A DNA stretch of 64,000 nucleotides from Primula veris (lineage: Eukaryota > Streptophyta > Magnoliopsida > Ericales > Primulaceae): positions 33,664,126-33,728,125 of the forward strand of contig OY821747.1 in the NCBI GenBank assembly GCA_963682055.1, in the 5' to 3' direction. Below are positions 1 through 10,363 of this stretch, piece by piece (positions within the stretch are counted from its first letter, which is position 1; each line of letters starts with the position of its first letter). The notes beneath the pieces are model-generated. The model was not told where the DNA came from, searched no databases, and saw nothing but the letters and a program-made list of their open reading frames with translations. The position numbers and the translations under genes are program-made.

Positions 1-97
1 CTTTTACTCGAGCCGATCACCTTAATTCCATAAAATGGTTTCGCCTTGTCAATCCAAATACTCAAAGCAGTACCACATATTTTCTAAATTTCCACAT

Positions 98-305
98 TTG
101 TAGATAACCCACTAGAAGTAGCATAGTGGACTAAAACCCACTATAAAAACCTTAAGGTACAGTGTTCGAGTCTTGTTAGATGGGGTAGGTGTGGAATTAT
201 AAGTATTTCACACCTACCCCATCTAACAAGACTCGAATATTGTAACTAAGTTATTTCTAGCGGGTTTTAGCTCACTAGACTACTCCTAATGGGTTACCTA
301 CAAAA
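98..305. repeat. tRNA-like palindrome (inverted SINE-like head), A1
   Basis: Two inverted arms of about 90-100 bp meet near position 200. The left arm contains an A-box-like TAGCATAGTGG at 119-129 and a B-box-like GTTCGAGTC at 164-172. The right arm is the reverse complement of the same module. The A-to-B spacing of about 35 nt matches RNA polymerase III internal promoters, and the arms resemble a tRNA-derived SINE head. The element recurs at 14698, 44428, 11733 and 32770. It is not a functional tRNA: no cloverleaf with a paired acceptor stem is evident. Confidence 0.65.
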
Positions 306-306
306 C

Positions 307-332
307 TATATATATATATATATATATATAGT
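307..332. repeat. (TA)n microsatellite within a short hairpin
   Basis: A run of TA dinucleotides flanked by inverted CTACAAAACTA / TAGTTTTGTAG sequences. It follows the tRNA-like palindrome directly. Copy 2 has a longer TA run and copy 3 a shorter one, so repeat length varies between otherwise similar copies. Confidence 0.9.
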
Positions 333-514
333 TTTGTAGGTACTTCAACATGGTTCTTCAATTTTGCTACTTAATTCATTGCCACTTACTTTCAATAACG
401 ATAAATAAAAAGAAAAAAAAAATATTAAATCGAATATGTACCACGTTGTAGATATAAAAAAATTATAACCACATCCGGTGTATAAGTATTTTTGACCCGT
501 ACTATATACAAAGG

Positions 515-1007
515 AAAGATAATCAGAACTTCAAAGCTAAAACATACAAAGGGTAATCTCCCCATCTGTAATCGTAGTTATATATTTGACGCCTTGGTAA
601 GCTAATTAATAGCTTTTGTGGACATTTTCCGAATATCCATTTGAGATGAAATGTCGGTCATCCCTATGACTGTGTATAAAAGTAATGGCTTCAAAATGTC
701 CGGTTAAGAGTCCAACGACTTTTCTGTGGGTCTCAAAGCCTCGCGTGTCTCGCACCTTACAAAGGTCCTCATCGCTTCCCAAATAAATGAGGTGGCCACC
801 TTCATCCGCAAAACAAACAATAGTGAAGAAATACGAAAAGAATGCTTATTTTTTCGAAAACAATAATTAAATATATATTGAGTTATTACTACCCCCATCC
901 ACGAGATCTTGCCCATCTACTGAAAATTTGGTAGAAAGGTTTTTGAAAGGACTCTCTGTAGTAGAAATATCTAAACCCTCGTGTAATACCATGACGTTTG
1001 TATCAAA
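515..1007 (-). pseudogene. LEC14B/DCAF11-like WD40 protein relic, A1
   Basis: On the minus strand, pieces in different frames match the order of LEC14B-type WD40 proteins (DCAF11 homologues, substrate receptors of CUL4-DDB1 ubiquitin ligases). They are a KFSIDGQDLVDGGSNNS-like blade start, a FADESGHLIYLGCDEDLC-like blade, a TGHFEAITFIHSHRDD stretch and an ISNG/DIRKMS segment. The frame breaks repeatedly. A TAA interrupts one frame where copy 3 reads through, and about 24 bp preceding the WDIRKM motif, which block B keeps, are missing. The 5' and 3' ends of the gene are absent. Family assignment rests on recalled motif order; the decay is directly visible. Confidence 0.7.
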
Positions 1008-1469
1008 AGCAGATAGTACAATACACTAAATGTATTTTTTCCGCAGTGGTTAGCGGATAATAATCAAAAAAATATCATGGTTTCGTTTCGAAAGGGGGCT
1101 TATGCCACGATTTGGGCCATTCGGATTTTGAGGTTTTTGATGAGGCTTCAAACCACCTTTTAACCAGACGGATTGTTTCCTAACTATTTATGCAATTTTG
1201 AGAGATTGTCAATGAGAGTACGAAAGTTGTTTAATGAGGCCTTGAACGAAAGTACGGAAGTGGTTTAAGGAGTCCGTGATGGGTGGTTTTTCGGGTGGCT
1301 TAAAATTAGTATTTTCAATTGATGTACGAACTCTCGATCCACGTTCTTTAAGTGATGCAGTTAATTTCACAAATATTACAACATGAAAATGCATATTAGA
1401 AATTAGCTAATCTGAAAACAATAGAAATATTTACACAAAGTGAGGGTACTTTCTATGAGACTTAGAAGA

Positions 1470-1785
1470 GAGTGGTGGGACGGGTGTCAAGCTCCATAGC
1501 CTTTTCTTATTTTTGCCAAGGGTAGTTTAGAGGAGGATGGAAAAGGGCGGAAATTTCGTTACATGCATTAAAAATCGGGATCTTGCTATCAGGTTGAAAT
1601 TGATAGTTTCTCCTATTGAGCTGTTTGAGGCTAAGGTTGCTAGTGGTGATTGTTTGAAATGTCAAGAAAAAAAATATAACGCCAATTTTGAGATAATAAT
1701 GAGATATAAATTTTGTTCGATGCTATTTGTTTTTTCCATTACATGGTTATATATTGTGCGCATTGATTACATAGTTTGGGCATGA
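1470..1785 (+). pseudogene. Unrecognised coding relic (LKLIVSPIELFEAKV), A1
   Basis: A coding-like stretch shared by all three A copies, containing RDLAIRLKLIVSPIELFEAK followed by a Cys-x-x-Cys pair (DCLKCQ). Copy 1 lacks about 25 bp that copies 2 and 3 have (encoding LADQVKNNF). The gap lies between short TTA repeats and shifts the frame relative to them. No start, domain or family is recognised. The block positions it between the WD40 relic and the F-box palindrome, so it is probably one more captured or duplicated gene fragment. Confidence 0.4.
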
Positions 1786-1799
1786 AACCTAGAAATTTC

Positions 1800-2880
1800 A
1801 GTAGAATCAGCGGAGAAAACAAAGATAAATTAAAGAAGATATCAAAAGAGGTATAAGTAGGAATGATAAAACTAGGCTCTACCCTTTTACTGCTAATTAA
1901 TTTTCAGTAAAAGAGTTAATAATACACACAACAAAACAAACAAACAATAAAAAATAATAAATCGGTCAGCAAGCAATAATAAAATGTCAAATAAGCCACT
2001 AAGAATGTAAAGTGACGAACAGCTTGTTGAACCATGAGTTCAATAATTGGTTTTTATTATAAGTGTGATTATGATATAATGATTTTACAATTCGACGATA
2101 CAATTTTTGATTTTTTCCCAAAAGATAAAATGTATATTTTCAGGACTTAAAATGATAGAACATTTAATAACGAAACCAGCGGTTCAAACGGAAGTCGATT
2201 CGGAGTCTGAACGAGCAGGTTACAAGAGTTTCAAGAAACCGAAACAAGGTCATGTGAAATAGCAGTTTTTTCGACAAATAAAAAAAAATATTCGACCAAT
2301 CGAAAAGTCCAAAAATGTGGCAGAGAGTTCATAGATTTTTCAATAAATCGAAAAACTCAGTTCGATCGATCGAACTTCGGCGGATTTTGATAATTCGTCT
2401 CGGGAAACACACCCAACGGAAATAAACACAATTTCACATATATACTCATCTCTCCCACTCTCTAAACACACTCAATACCATCCAACACTAACCAATCAAC
2501 ATCCCTCAGTTACAACATATTAAAAACTTCATTGTTGAGAAAAAAGCTCGAAAAAGAGGAAATCGGGGAGAAATGAGATCAAGATCAAACAAAATCAAGT
2601 CTCGCAAATTAGCTTAATTAGAAGCAATCAAATTGTGAATATTGCTACATTGTTGTAACAAATTTGTAAAGAGGAAACTTATAAGATCAATTGTGAGAGA
2701 GTGATTGGGTAGAGTATTAAAAGTCGACCGATGAATTAAAAGCTCTAGGTCATTTCATTTTAAGGATAAAAAAAGTCTCTCATTTATCATGCATGAGAAA
2801 ACCCTAAAAAACAAAGCCTTTAAAGGAAAGTAATTTGATAATTATGAAACACCCGAAGTCCCTAATACACAACAAAAAAT
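1800..2880. other. Non-coding stretch of block A with a 16-bp palindrome
   Basis: No supported gene. AT-rich sequence shared by all three copies. It includes a perfect palindrome GTTCGATCGATCGAAC at 2360-2375 (one mismatch in copy 2, intact in copy 3) with nearby degenerate TCGACCAATCGAAAA-type repeats. It could be an old LTR or leader region, but no TG...CA ends, primer site or target duplication could be identified. Confidence 0.5.
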
Positions 2881-3294
2881 AAAACAAAAATCATAGTTCA
2901 ACACAATAATAAAAAGAGAAAATTAAGTTTGAGCCAAATAACGAAATGAAACACAATGGACGTCGACCCCATAACCGCGCCTATCATTGATTTGCCATGA
3001 AATGAACAGTGCAACGAAAGTTTGTTCAATGCTCAAAGCTCTAATCCATTTTTGTTTACCTTCATGACATCAATAACAAAAATAATTACCGACACAAAAC
3101 CAAGGAAAAGAGATTCAAAATGCTGAAATTAACTGCATATATATTTTCATTAAAAAGGTAACATACCATAAGATCACATGCAAGACATTAAATCAATAAC
3201 AAAAAGAAACATTGTCAAAAATACAAGAAAAAGAAGAGATTAAAAAATTGTAGAAATTCACCACATTTATGTCTTCATTAAAAAGGTTACTTAC

Positions 3295-3752
3295 AAGGTG
3301 GCTAAGGAGTTGGTGTGATCAACATGTATCTCTCCATATTTTGATCAAAATGAATCATTGAATCACCAATATGTACCTATAACTCCAACATAGGTCACTA
3401 TGTACCTATAACTCCAATATCCTGCAGGTTTTCATATGAAAATATGAACTTTTGGCCATTTGTTAGCCAACCCAACGGGTACGAAAGTCTTAAAGAGGAA
3501 CCTCTTACTATCTACATCTTCTTTAAACATATAAATGGTTAGCCATTCATAGGTAATCAAATCCTTCAATACATAAAAATGAACCTCTCCTTTATGGGTC
3601 GCTCTACAAGAGAGATTATTTACCATCTCATGAATCCAGTAAATTTTATCCGCAAATTCAACCGGATTTGAACCGAGTAACAAGTTCCAAATTTAAGGCC
3701 AATAGCGGAAATTGCACATCTACATGTAAACAGATATAATAACCCCCCCCCC

Positions 3753-3786
<34 letters not shown>

Positions 3787-4189
3787 ATTGAAGTCGATTT
3801 TTTCTCAACTTTAGGATCAAGTTTAAAAATCGTACAAGAAATTTCAAGGTTTCTCCAAGATTATTTGTTTCCCAAAGTCCAGACATGCCATTTGCGGGCC
3901 TCGCAAAAACTCACACAATACAACGCCTTGTATTGCAAACTTTGAGTGACAAATGTGATGTTGCAACTATTGAAACTCTTTATTCATGAGAGGGGAGAGG
4001 TTAAAGTTTCCCATTGTCTGCTTAACAGATTTCCAATATACAACACGTATTGGGGATCATTAACCTCGTAAAACAACCCAAAACCTTTAGAAATAGAGAA
4101 TACACAGGCAGAGAAGAGACCATTTTCATACCCGTCTTCAAACTCTCGTTCTCTAAGATAGAGATAGTTACCATAACTTGGCATATCAG
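3295..4189 (-). pseudogene. F-box-associated-domain protein relic, left arm, A1
   Basis: Exon-like stretch between an AAATAG acceptor and a CTT|GTAAGT donor. It encodes pieces typical of plant F-box proteins with an F-box-associated (FBA) domain: SKGFGLFYEVNDPQYVLY, then SRQWETLTSPL, then QYKALYCVSF, then a C-terminal part with VEFADKIYWIHEM and DLITYEWLTIYMFKEDVDS. In-frame stops (a TGA after SPLS, a TAA after LGNK) and frameshifts, including at the C-run/(CA)n tract, break the frame. The N-terminal F-box (SKP1-binding) is not present, so it could not act as an SCF substrate receptor. The F-box family call is by motif recognition. Confidence 0.6.
3743..3786. repeat. poly-C / (CA)n tract inside the F-box relic, A1
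   Basis: Thirteen C followed by a CA-repeat run, G-rich on the coding (minus) strand. The same place is shorter in copy 2 (22288-22326) and strongly expanded in copy 3 (56966-57052). It falls in the coding relic and accounts for one of its frame breaks. Confidence 0.9.
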
Positions 4190-4692
4190 CTATTTAAAAA
4201 AATAGATCATTTTTTGAACAATTGAATTGTTCATTTACAAAGACTGGGCAATATATGATTTTTGCCGCCGTACAAACATTCCTTATGTACAAATGCATGA
4301 ATTTCCGTACAAATGCGGGAAATCTACAGGTATTCAGATCCAGATATGAAAGAGGATTTTCTCAAGCATATACGTAAATTCAATTGGTGGAAGCTCTCTT
4401 CTAGAAGTTGAAGCACCCCTAGTGAATCAATTTTATTTCCTCCTTTTATCATTTTTTCACTAAGGGTGCTTCAAGTTCTAGAAGAGAGTTTCCACCAACT
4501 GAATTAGCGTATAAGCCTAAGGAAATTCTCTTTCATATTCTGATCTGGCTACCTACAGACTTCCTGCATTTGTACGGAATTCCTACATTTGAATGGAAGG
4601 TACGTTTGTAAGGCGTTGGCCAAAATCATATCCGACCCAGTCTTTGTAAATGAACAATTCAAGCATTAAAAATTATCTACTTTTCCAAATAG

Positions 4693-6167
4693 GTGATATG
4701 CCAAGTTATGGTAACAATTTCCATCTTAGAGAAAGAGAGTTTGAGGAAGGGTATGCAAATGGTCTCTTCTCTACCCATTTATTCCCTATTTCTAGAGGTT
4801 TGGGTTGTTTTACAAGGTTAATGATCCCTAAAATGTGTTGCATGTTGTAAATATGTTAACTAGACAATGTGAAACTTTACCCTTTCCCCTCCCCCGAAAA
4901 GAGAGTTTCATTAGTTTCCACATCACATTTGTTCCTCAAAGTTTGCAATACAAGGTGTTGTATTGTGTCAGTTTTTGCGACGCCCGCAAATTGCGTGTCT
5001 GTACTTTGGGAAACAATCAATCTTGGAGAAAACTTGAAATTTCTTGTATTATTTATAAACTTGATACTGAAGTTGTGAAAAAATCGGCTTCTGTGGGGGA
5101 GAGTATTTATATTTGTCTATGGATAGAGGTGCAATTTCTGCTATTGACCTCAACCATGAAACTTGTTACTTGGTTCAAATCACATTTGAATTTTTGGATA
5201 ACCTTTACTGGATTCATGAGATGGGAAATAATCTCTCTTGCAGAGGGACCAAGAAAGGAGTAGTTCATTTTATGTGTTGAAGTATTTGATCACCAATGAA
5301 TGGCTTAACATTTATATATTCAAAAAAGTTATGGACAATAAGAGGTTCATCTGAGGACTTTCGTACCCGTGGGCTGTCTTAGAAATGAGAAAAAGATTGT
5401 ATTTATCATACGACAACCCATGGGGTACTGGAATTATAGGCAAACAGTGAGCTGCGATGTTGAGACAAGAGATTCCATTATTCATTTGGATGACAAATAC
5501 GGGGAGATACATGTTCACACCAACTCCTTAGCTAGCTCGTAAGTAACCTTTTTTTTATAAAGAAATATATATGCAGTCAATTTCAACAATTTTAATCTAT
5601 TTTTTCCTTGGTGTTTTTGGCGGTATTGCATTTTTTTTATTGATTTGATGTCTTAGAGGCAATCTTCTCTTAAATAACCTTTTTAATGAAAAAATATATG
5701 TAATTAGTTTCATTTTTTTCAAATCTCTTTTCCTTGGTTTTGTGATGGTGGTTACTTCTGTTATTGATGTCTTGTAGGCAAACGAAAATGGATGTATGAG
5801 CATTGAAGAAGCTTTTGTTGCAATGTTCTTTTTATGGTAAATCAATGATGGACGCGGTTATTGGGCCGACGTCCATGGTGTGTCTTTTCTTTATTAGAGT
5901 GAGACTTAATTTTCACTTTTTTATTATTATTGTGTTGAACTATGATTTTTATTTTTTTTATTTTTTAGACGTAAAGAAAATGCTTAGAATCTTTGTAATC
6001 CAAGAGCATCGAAAATGAAGATGAGTGAGAATATTTTAATTTTTGAAGAAGATGAGTGCTCAATGGAGGAGTGTGAAAATGATCAAGGTGTCGAAAATCC
6101 TGAAACGTCCGGAAGCGAGGAGGGAAAGGAAGACGAAGTGTTTTCCGTAAAGGATGATTGGATTTAA
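4693..6167 (+). pseudogene. F-box-associated-domain protein relic, right arm with downstream exons, A1
   Basis: Exon 4693-5538 begins after ACTTTTCCAAATAG and ends at GTAAGT. It encodes ISRGLGCF, TRQCETLPFPL, QYKVLYCVSF, NNQSWRKLEISC and later KLVTWFKSHLNFW. One T missing relative to the left arm causes a frameshift near 4800. A short exon (5778-5836) and an acidic C-terminal exon (5969-6167, ending DDWI then stop) follow, each with consensus-like splice sites. In this copy the last exon has an early in-frame TAG (AAT GCT TAG) where copies 2 and 3 read GTT GAG. The F-box itself is absent. Pseudogene. Confidence 0.6.
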
Positions 6168-6354
6168 CATAAATCAACCATGAAAAAGGGTTTTCACACC
6201 TCTCTCTCTTAGATCTCATCTGGAACTCTATGTAGTGGTGTAAAAGAAGAAGACGAAGTGTAGTTTGTTATTTATTACTTTAATAGAACTTGTAGTTTGT
6301 TATTTTGTTTTTGGACCCATCAAATTTCTTATGCTTTAGGTAACAATCATTAGA

Positions 6355-6963
6355 TTGATATTTTATATTGTAATAAGGTCGGATGACCAATTTAAACTCA
6401 ATATCAATCAAATTTGTGGGAAATCCCTACTCTTAATTAAAAGAAGAGATGGGGAAAATGCGTCCAATGTAAAAAAAAAAAAATTACAAGATACATATCA
6501 AAATGAGTGGAACAAAAAAGGCGATAAGGATTTTGGAGGTAAAATTATCTCCAATGAAAACTTAGTTAATTCGCAAGAAAAAAATGATTATGAAGTCGAA
6601 AGCATAATTTTATTTGATGATTTACTTTCAAAAAATAGAAGAGATCGAGAAAATAAAGTTGTATCGCATGTGAAATTAAAAAATTCAATATCAAAATGGA
6701 TGATAAATTTAAGGATAAAGTCTTGTTTGGAAAAATGGAGGCACAACTTAATTAGTGATAGTTGTCAACGTTATTTTCAAATTGAAAATGGGACTAAACA
6801 AGATTATATAAATATGGGCTACGATGTTGAAAAGGAATTTTGTGAGAAAATTTTGGAGAAAAATAATATCACAAATATTGAGGATGAGAAAATGATACAT
6901 GAGGAAGTAAAAACGCTTGTTTTGGAGAATCCAAGAATTGATACTGGATGTGTGGACATGTGA
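6355..6963 (+). CDS. Unrecognised lysine/asparagine-rich ORF, intact only in A1
   Basis: A 202-codon open frame rich in Lys, Asn and Glu, with the central segment SISKWMINLRIKSCLEKW and a C-terminus ending IDTGCVDM. It has no recognised domain, signal peptide or membrane segment. It stays open because its A-run at 6471-6483 has 13 A. The same run has 9 A in copy 2 and 11 A in copy 3, which breaks the frame there. It lies between the F-box relic and an LTR-like unit whose polypurine tract is at 7232-7240, so it may be internal sequence of an old non-autonomous element. Real expression is doubtful. Confidence 0.3.
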   Translation: MIFYIVIRSDDQFKLNINQICGKSLLLIKRRDGENASNVKKKKLQDTYQNEWNKKGDKDFGGKIISNENLVNSQEKNDYEVESIILFDDLLSKNRRDRENKVVSHVKLKNSISKWMINLRIKSCLEKWRHNLISDSCQRYFQIENGTKQDYINMGYDVEKEFCEKILEKNNITNIEDEKMIHEEVKTLVLENPRIDTGCVDM

Positions 6964-7231
6964 CAATTCTTTGACAAGTGTGGGTTGAGATATATGAACT
7001 TTGCGAATTACCAGAATGCAAAATATCAAGACCTGAAAGAATAATATTTCATGATTAAAAATACGAGTGTTGATAAGTCACTCAAGTTCAAAAAATGTAG
7101 CGAGGGTCGTTACAAATCAACAGAGATGTTCATGGAACTTGTCGTTATTGAAGGATGCGCCAATGAAATTTTAACGCTACGGCTTAGCCCCTCAAAAAAC
7201 GTTACAAGATACCATTCCTCAAACCATGTTT

Positions 7232-7240
7232 AAGGGGGAG
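7232..7240 (+). other. Polypurine tract-like AAGGGGGAG
   Basis: AAGGGGGAG directly precedes TGTTGAAATT. This is the usual arrangement of a Copia polypurine tract and the first bases of a 3' LTR. It is conserved at 25788-25796 and 60414-60422. Confidence 0.6.
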
Positions 7241-7611
7241 TGTTGAAATTTTAAACTTGATTCTTATATTCACAAGATCAAGTCGCATGAACAAAATTTA
7301 ATAGATCCGCAAAAGTGCTCGAAGTTACCAAATAAATTTAACGAAGAGTGTTGAAAACATATATTTATTTGGACTATTGTTTCTGAGTTTTTGTGTTTTA
7401 TGTTTTGGGAAAATATGTTATAAGACCCAAATTCTAGAAAGTCTTTTAAGTTCTAACGGTCTAAAATGGTTAGTTCTAGAAAGTGTGTAGAAGGATCCAA
7501 TTTGTGGATAAGTTTTAGGAAAATCTAGAGAGGATCATAGACCGTTAGATTAGTTCAATCTCCACCGTTTATTGTTGTGGACAATTAGTATAAATAGGTG
7601 GTTGTTCAACA
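7241..7611 (+). repeat. Orphan LTR-like unit (TGTTGAA...TTCAACA), A1
   Basis: Starts TGTTGAA and ends TTCAACA, 7-bp inverted ends of the LTR type, and follows a polypurine tract. It contains TATAAATAGG near its right end. No matching 5' LTR, primer-binding site or reverse transcriptase lies upstream, so it is either the 3' end of a truncated or non-autonomous Copia-like element or an LTR-like look-alike. Copies are at 25797-26168 (ending TTCCACA) and 60423-60785 (interrupted by a newer Copia insertion). Confidence 0.5.
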
Positions 7612-7799
7612 AATTTCTAATCAAGTCAAAAGAAAAAAGAAAAAAAAAAAGGGTAGAAGTTGTGAAGGGAAAAGCCGAGGCTCACCCAAAAGTCTGAAGC
7701 CAAAAGAAAGGGCTATGCGGGGTGACAATGGGCTAAGGCCGTGCAAAAGACGTTCGTTTGGTTCAGCAAAGGGCTACGCGGGGAGATTGAGGACAGTGT

Positions 7800-8878
7800 G
7801 GGTTGTGTAGGTCCTTTCTTCGGGGACCTTCTATGGCGGGTGTCTACTTTACCCATTCGGATCGGGTTCTAGGGTTTTACTCGGCAGTTGAGGCCTCCTT
7901 GTACGCTTTTGTGACCTCTAGGGTTCAATCTTGGATGCTACAAGACCATATCTTGCGAGATATTAGGATATGGGGTATGGATTCTGACTTTGACAGTGTC
8001 TTAGACGGTCTTCGTGTTACGATTCTTGCTTCGACCTTATTAGTTTTACAAACAAGGACACCCAATTCCCCAACATGCTTTGACGTGTGCTCTTTTTAAT
8101 AAAATTATTAAGGACACTGAATTAAAGTTTTACATGACAGTTAAGACAGAAAACAATATTTTGGTGTCTAAAGGCATCACATCCTCATGATTTTCTTCGA
8201 GCTATCCCTATTGATGGGCTAGATTAGGCCAGCATATGTCACCGGTGGAGTATCGTACAATCTTTAAGTACCATCTTATAATTTTGTTATTTCATGTTGC
8301 TGATTTGTGTCCAGTTTGCCGCAAGGCGTGTTTGGACACATTTGGAAAGCATGCAATTCATTATAGAGAGCTCTCGGGTTTCAAATACAGACATGGTCTT
8401 AGAGATGTTTTTTTTTATGTTTTAGGCGGTCATGAATTTCTTCTAAGAAAGAAGCACTTGTAAACTTCTTGACTGACCCGCAAGAACGTCACTCGACACT
8501 CAGACAGACATATATTTTAATTTATGGGTGGATAGGTGGGAAAGATGCATGTGTGGATTTGACAGGGGTTTCCCCACTAGTGGGTTTGAGGACCAGAGCT
8601 TTTAATGTGGAAAAGGCTGCACTCAAAGCTGCATCGGCCAAAGTGGCCAAACATGAGAAAGTGTGTAGTGAGAATCAACACACATTTATAGCATTCGTCT
8701 TTTATTTTACACTTTTGGTTTCTTGGCCCTAGACGTTGTGCACCTTCTCAAGAGAGTTGGAAGGGTCATACATTTGATCCCTAGGTATATAGAAGTAGTG
8801 TCGAAGAGGATTAGTTTTTCAGTTCAGGAATGGCTAGCGGCGCAAATTGTCGCTCGCTTGCCTTCAATTTCCATGTAA
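7800..8878 (+). pseudogene. Retroelement-type C-terminal domain relic (CPVC...H), A1
   Basis: Frame-broken coding sequence resembling the C-terminal region seen in many predicted plant proteins annotated as reverse-transcriptase (LINE-related) or auxilin-like. Pieces in order: FYSAVEASLYAFVTSRVQSW, SPVEYRTIFKYHL, the zinc-binding-like LCPVCRKACLDTFGKHAIHY, FKYRHGL, GGKDACVDLTGVSPLVGL, and a terminal SVQEWLAAQIVARLPSISM before TAA at 8876. Frameshifts and stops separate them. It is shared with copy 2 and missing from copy 3, which is cut off before this point. Family naming is by memory of motif order. Confidence 0.5.
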
Positions 8879-8879
8879 T

Positions 8880-10360
8880 CATTTCACTACTTAATAAAAT
8901 TTATCATGCATTTATAAAAAAAAAAAACCAAGAAAAGAAAAAAATAATAATCTAAAGTTTTCTACTCTTTTAAATTTACCCGAAATTTCCTAAACTTCTT
9001 CACTGCGGGATTTATTTTCAGCAAGTCGGACATTTAGATGGCATTACCACTTCCACCTAGTTCATCCTGTTTACGACAGTTTAGATAATATTAAAAGACA
9101 TATTTGACATTAACTCATATAGAAAGAGTTTCTAGTAAGACAGTCTCTAGTATGCAAAAGCCAAATTTATGAAACCGGACGATGGCCATACCAGAAAATA
9201 TATATGAACTAATATAACCACTTTGCTTAAATGAAATCTATAACTTCTTATCCCAGCACTGTTTTTTAGATATATAAGTCGGTGAAGGATTTCCACTATT
9301 TCATTATTAATAATAAAGGGTCGAAACAACCTTATTAGAACACAAATCAAATTAAAAACAATAAAAACCCTATTAAAATTATCATTAGTGCTAAGAAGAT
9401 AAAATAATATTCAGTCCTTTTACACATGTCATATTCTTGTTCAAACTTTTCCACGTTTTATGGCAGCTTATTTTGTTAATGCCATTTTTTTTATGAAACC
9501 TTTCTTTTTGAGAGATATATGATCCCTTATCGATTAAATGTAACATGCAATATTGGGTCGCTAATTTGTTTTGGCTAGAATAGGCTAACACATGACCTTA
9601 AATATCCAATTAGTAAGACTCACAATAAGCTCCATCAGTGTATCAACACACTAATTAACATGATCTAAACATTCCTAATAAATACTAGGATCCAAAAGTA
9701 CAACCAAACACCCAATTCAATCCACCACACTAATTAAATCCCAGCACTTCATGTCCATGGAACTAAAATTATATATTTCTTTCATGGAAAAATCATATAG
9801 GGAAACCATAACATTTTGTATTAAAAAAAATTACGACCATGTTAAGGCATCGTATACGACAAATGGGTTTCGAATCTTTCATCAGTGTAATCGCACATTC
9901 AAGACAAGGATCGGGATTGTCTAAAGGACGGATAAGAATTAGAGAAAAAATTGAAAATATAATTTATCGGTTGGCATGTATAGTATTCAAATGACAATTT
10001 TATACAATTTACAAATATTGAAGAATATAATAACAGTAGTAAGATGGGAATATTCATTAGTATAGTATTTTTTAATCCCAGCCTCTCAGATGACTACATA
10101 GTGTGTGGTCGACCGTCAATACATTCCAATTTCGATGACTAGTTTTAACTAAGTATTTCATAAAATAGGAAGATACTGTACTATGGAAAAGAAATTCATT
10201 AATCATTGAGACATTCTCAAACATAGTAACAAATGTTGAAACTAAGAAGATTTTCCCAAACATGAATGTTGATCAGGTGCTATCAGCATATATTGCAATG
10301 ATAATATTATGTTTGTTCGATCCATTATTTCCCGGTCTCGGCATATCTATGCCCAAATCT
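8880..10360. other. AT-rich stretch without a supported gene; block A ends within it
   Basis: Block A similarity continues to about 9115, after which the sequence is single-copy in this window. Short open frames exist on the minus strand near 9147-9591 and 10072-10263 but show no family, codon pattern or conservation. Nothing else was identified. Confidence 0.5.
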
Positions 10361-10363
10361 TGA

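Larger units (their letters stand above)
2880..5975. repeat. ~3.1 kb palindrome of two F-box-type gene fragments, A1
   Basis: The minus-strand left arm (about 2880-4414) and plus-strand right arm (about 4452-5975) carry the same exon-intron-exon sequence in opposite directions, with only about 40 nt between them around 4415-4452. Arm similarity is roughly 85% by eye. Both arms keep matching splice-site-like signals: GTAAGT donors at 3294 (minus) and 5539 (plus), and AG acceptors before 4189 (minus) and 4693 (plus). A transcript through the centre would fold into a long imperfect hairpin. Confidence 0.85.
1..9115. repeat. Block A, copy 1 (large dispersed duplication)
   Basis: First of three same-orientation copies of one mosaic of gene fragments; the others start at 13962 and 43660. 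Position 1 already lies inside the unit, because it matches about 14602 in copy 2 and 44330 in copy 3, so the left end is outside the window. Similarity to copy 2 stops near 9115 (27705 in copy 2). The copies are near-identical over long stretches and differ by point changes, small indels and private retrotransposon insertions, which copy 1 lacks within this window. Confidence 0.9.

Noticed and set aside
98..305. Functional tRNA gene
   Set aside because: A and B boxes are present, but there is no acceptor-stem pairing or proper anticodon arm, and the structure is an inverted dimer.
9147..10263. Minus-strand open frames of 63-67 codons
   Set aside because: No motif, no conservation in the other blocks and AT-rich composition; expected by chance.
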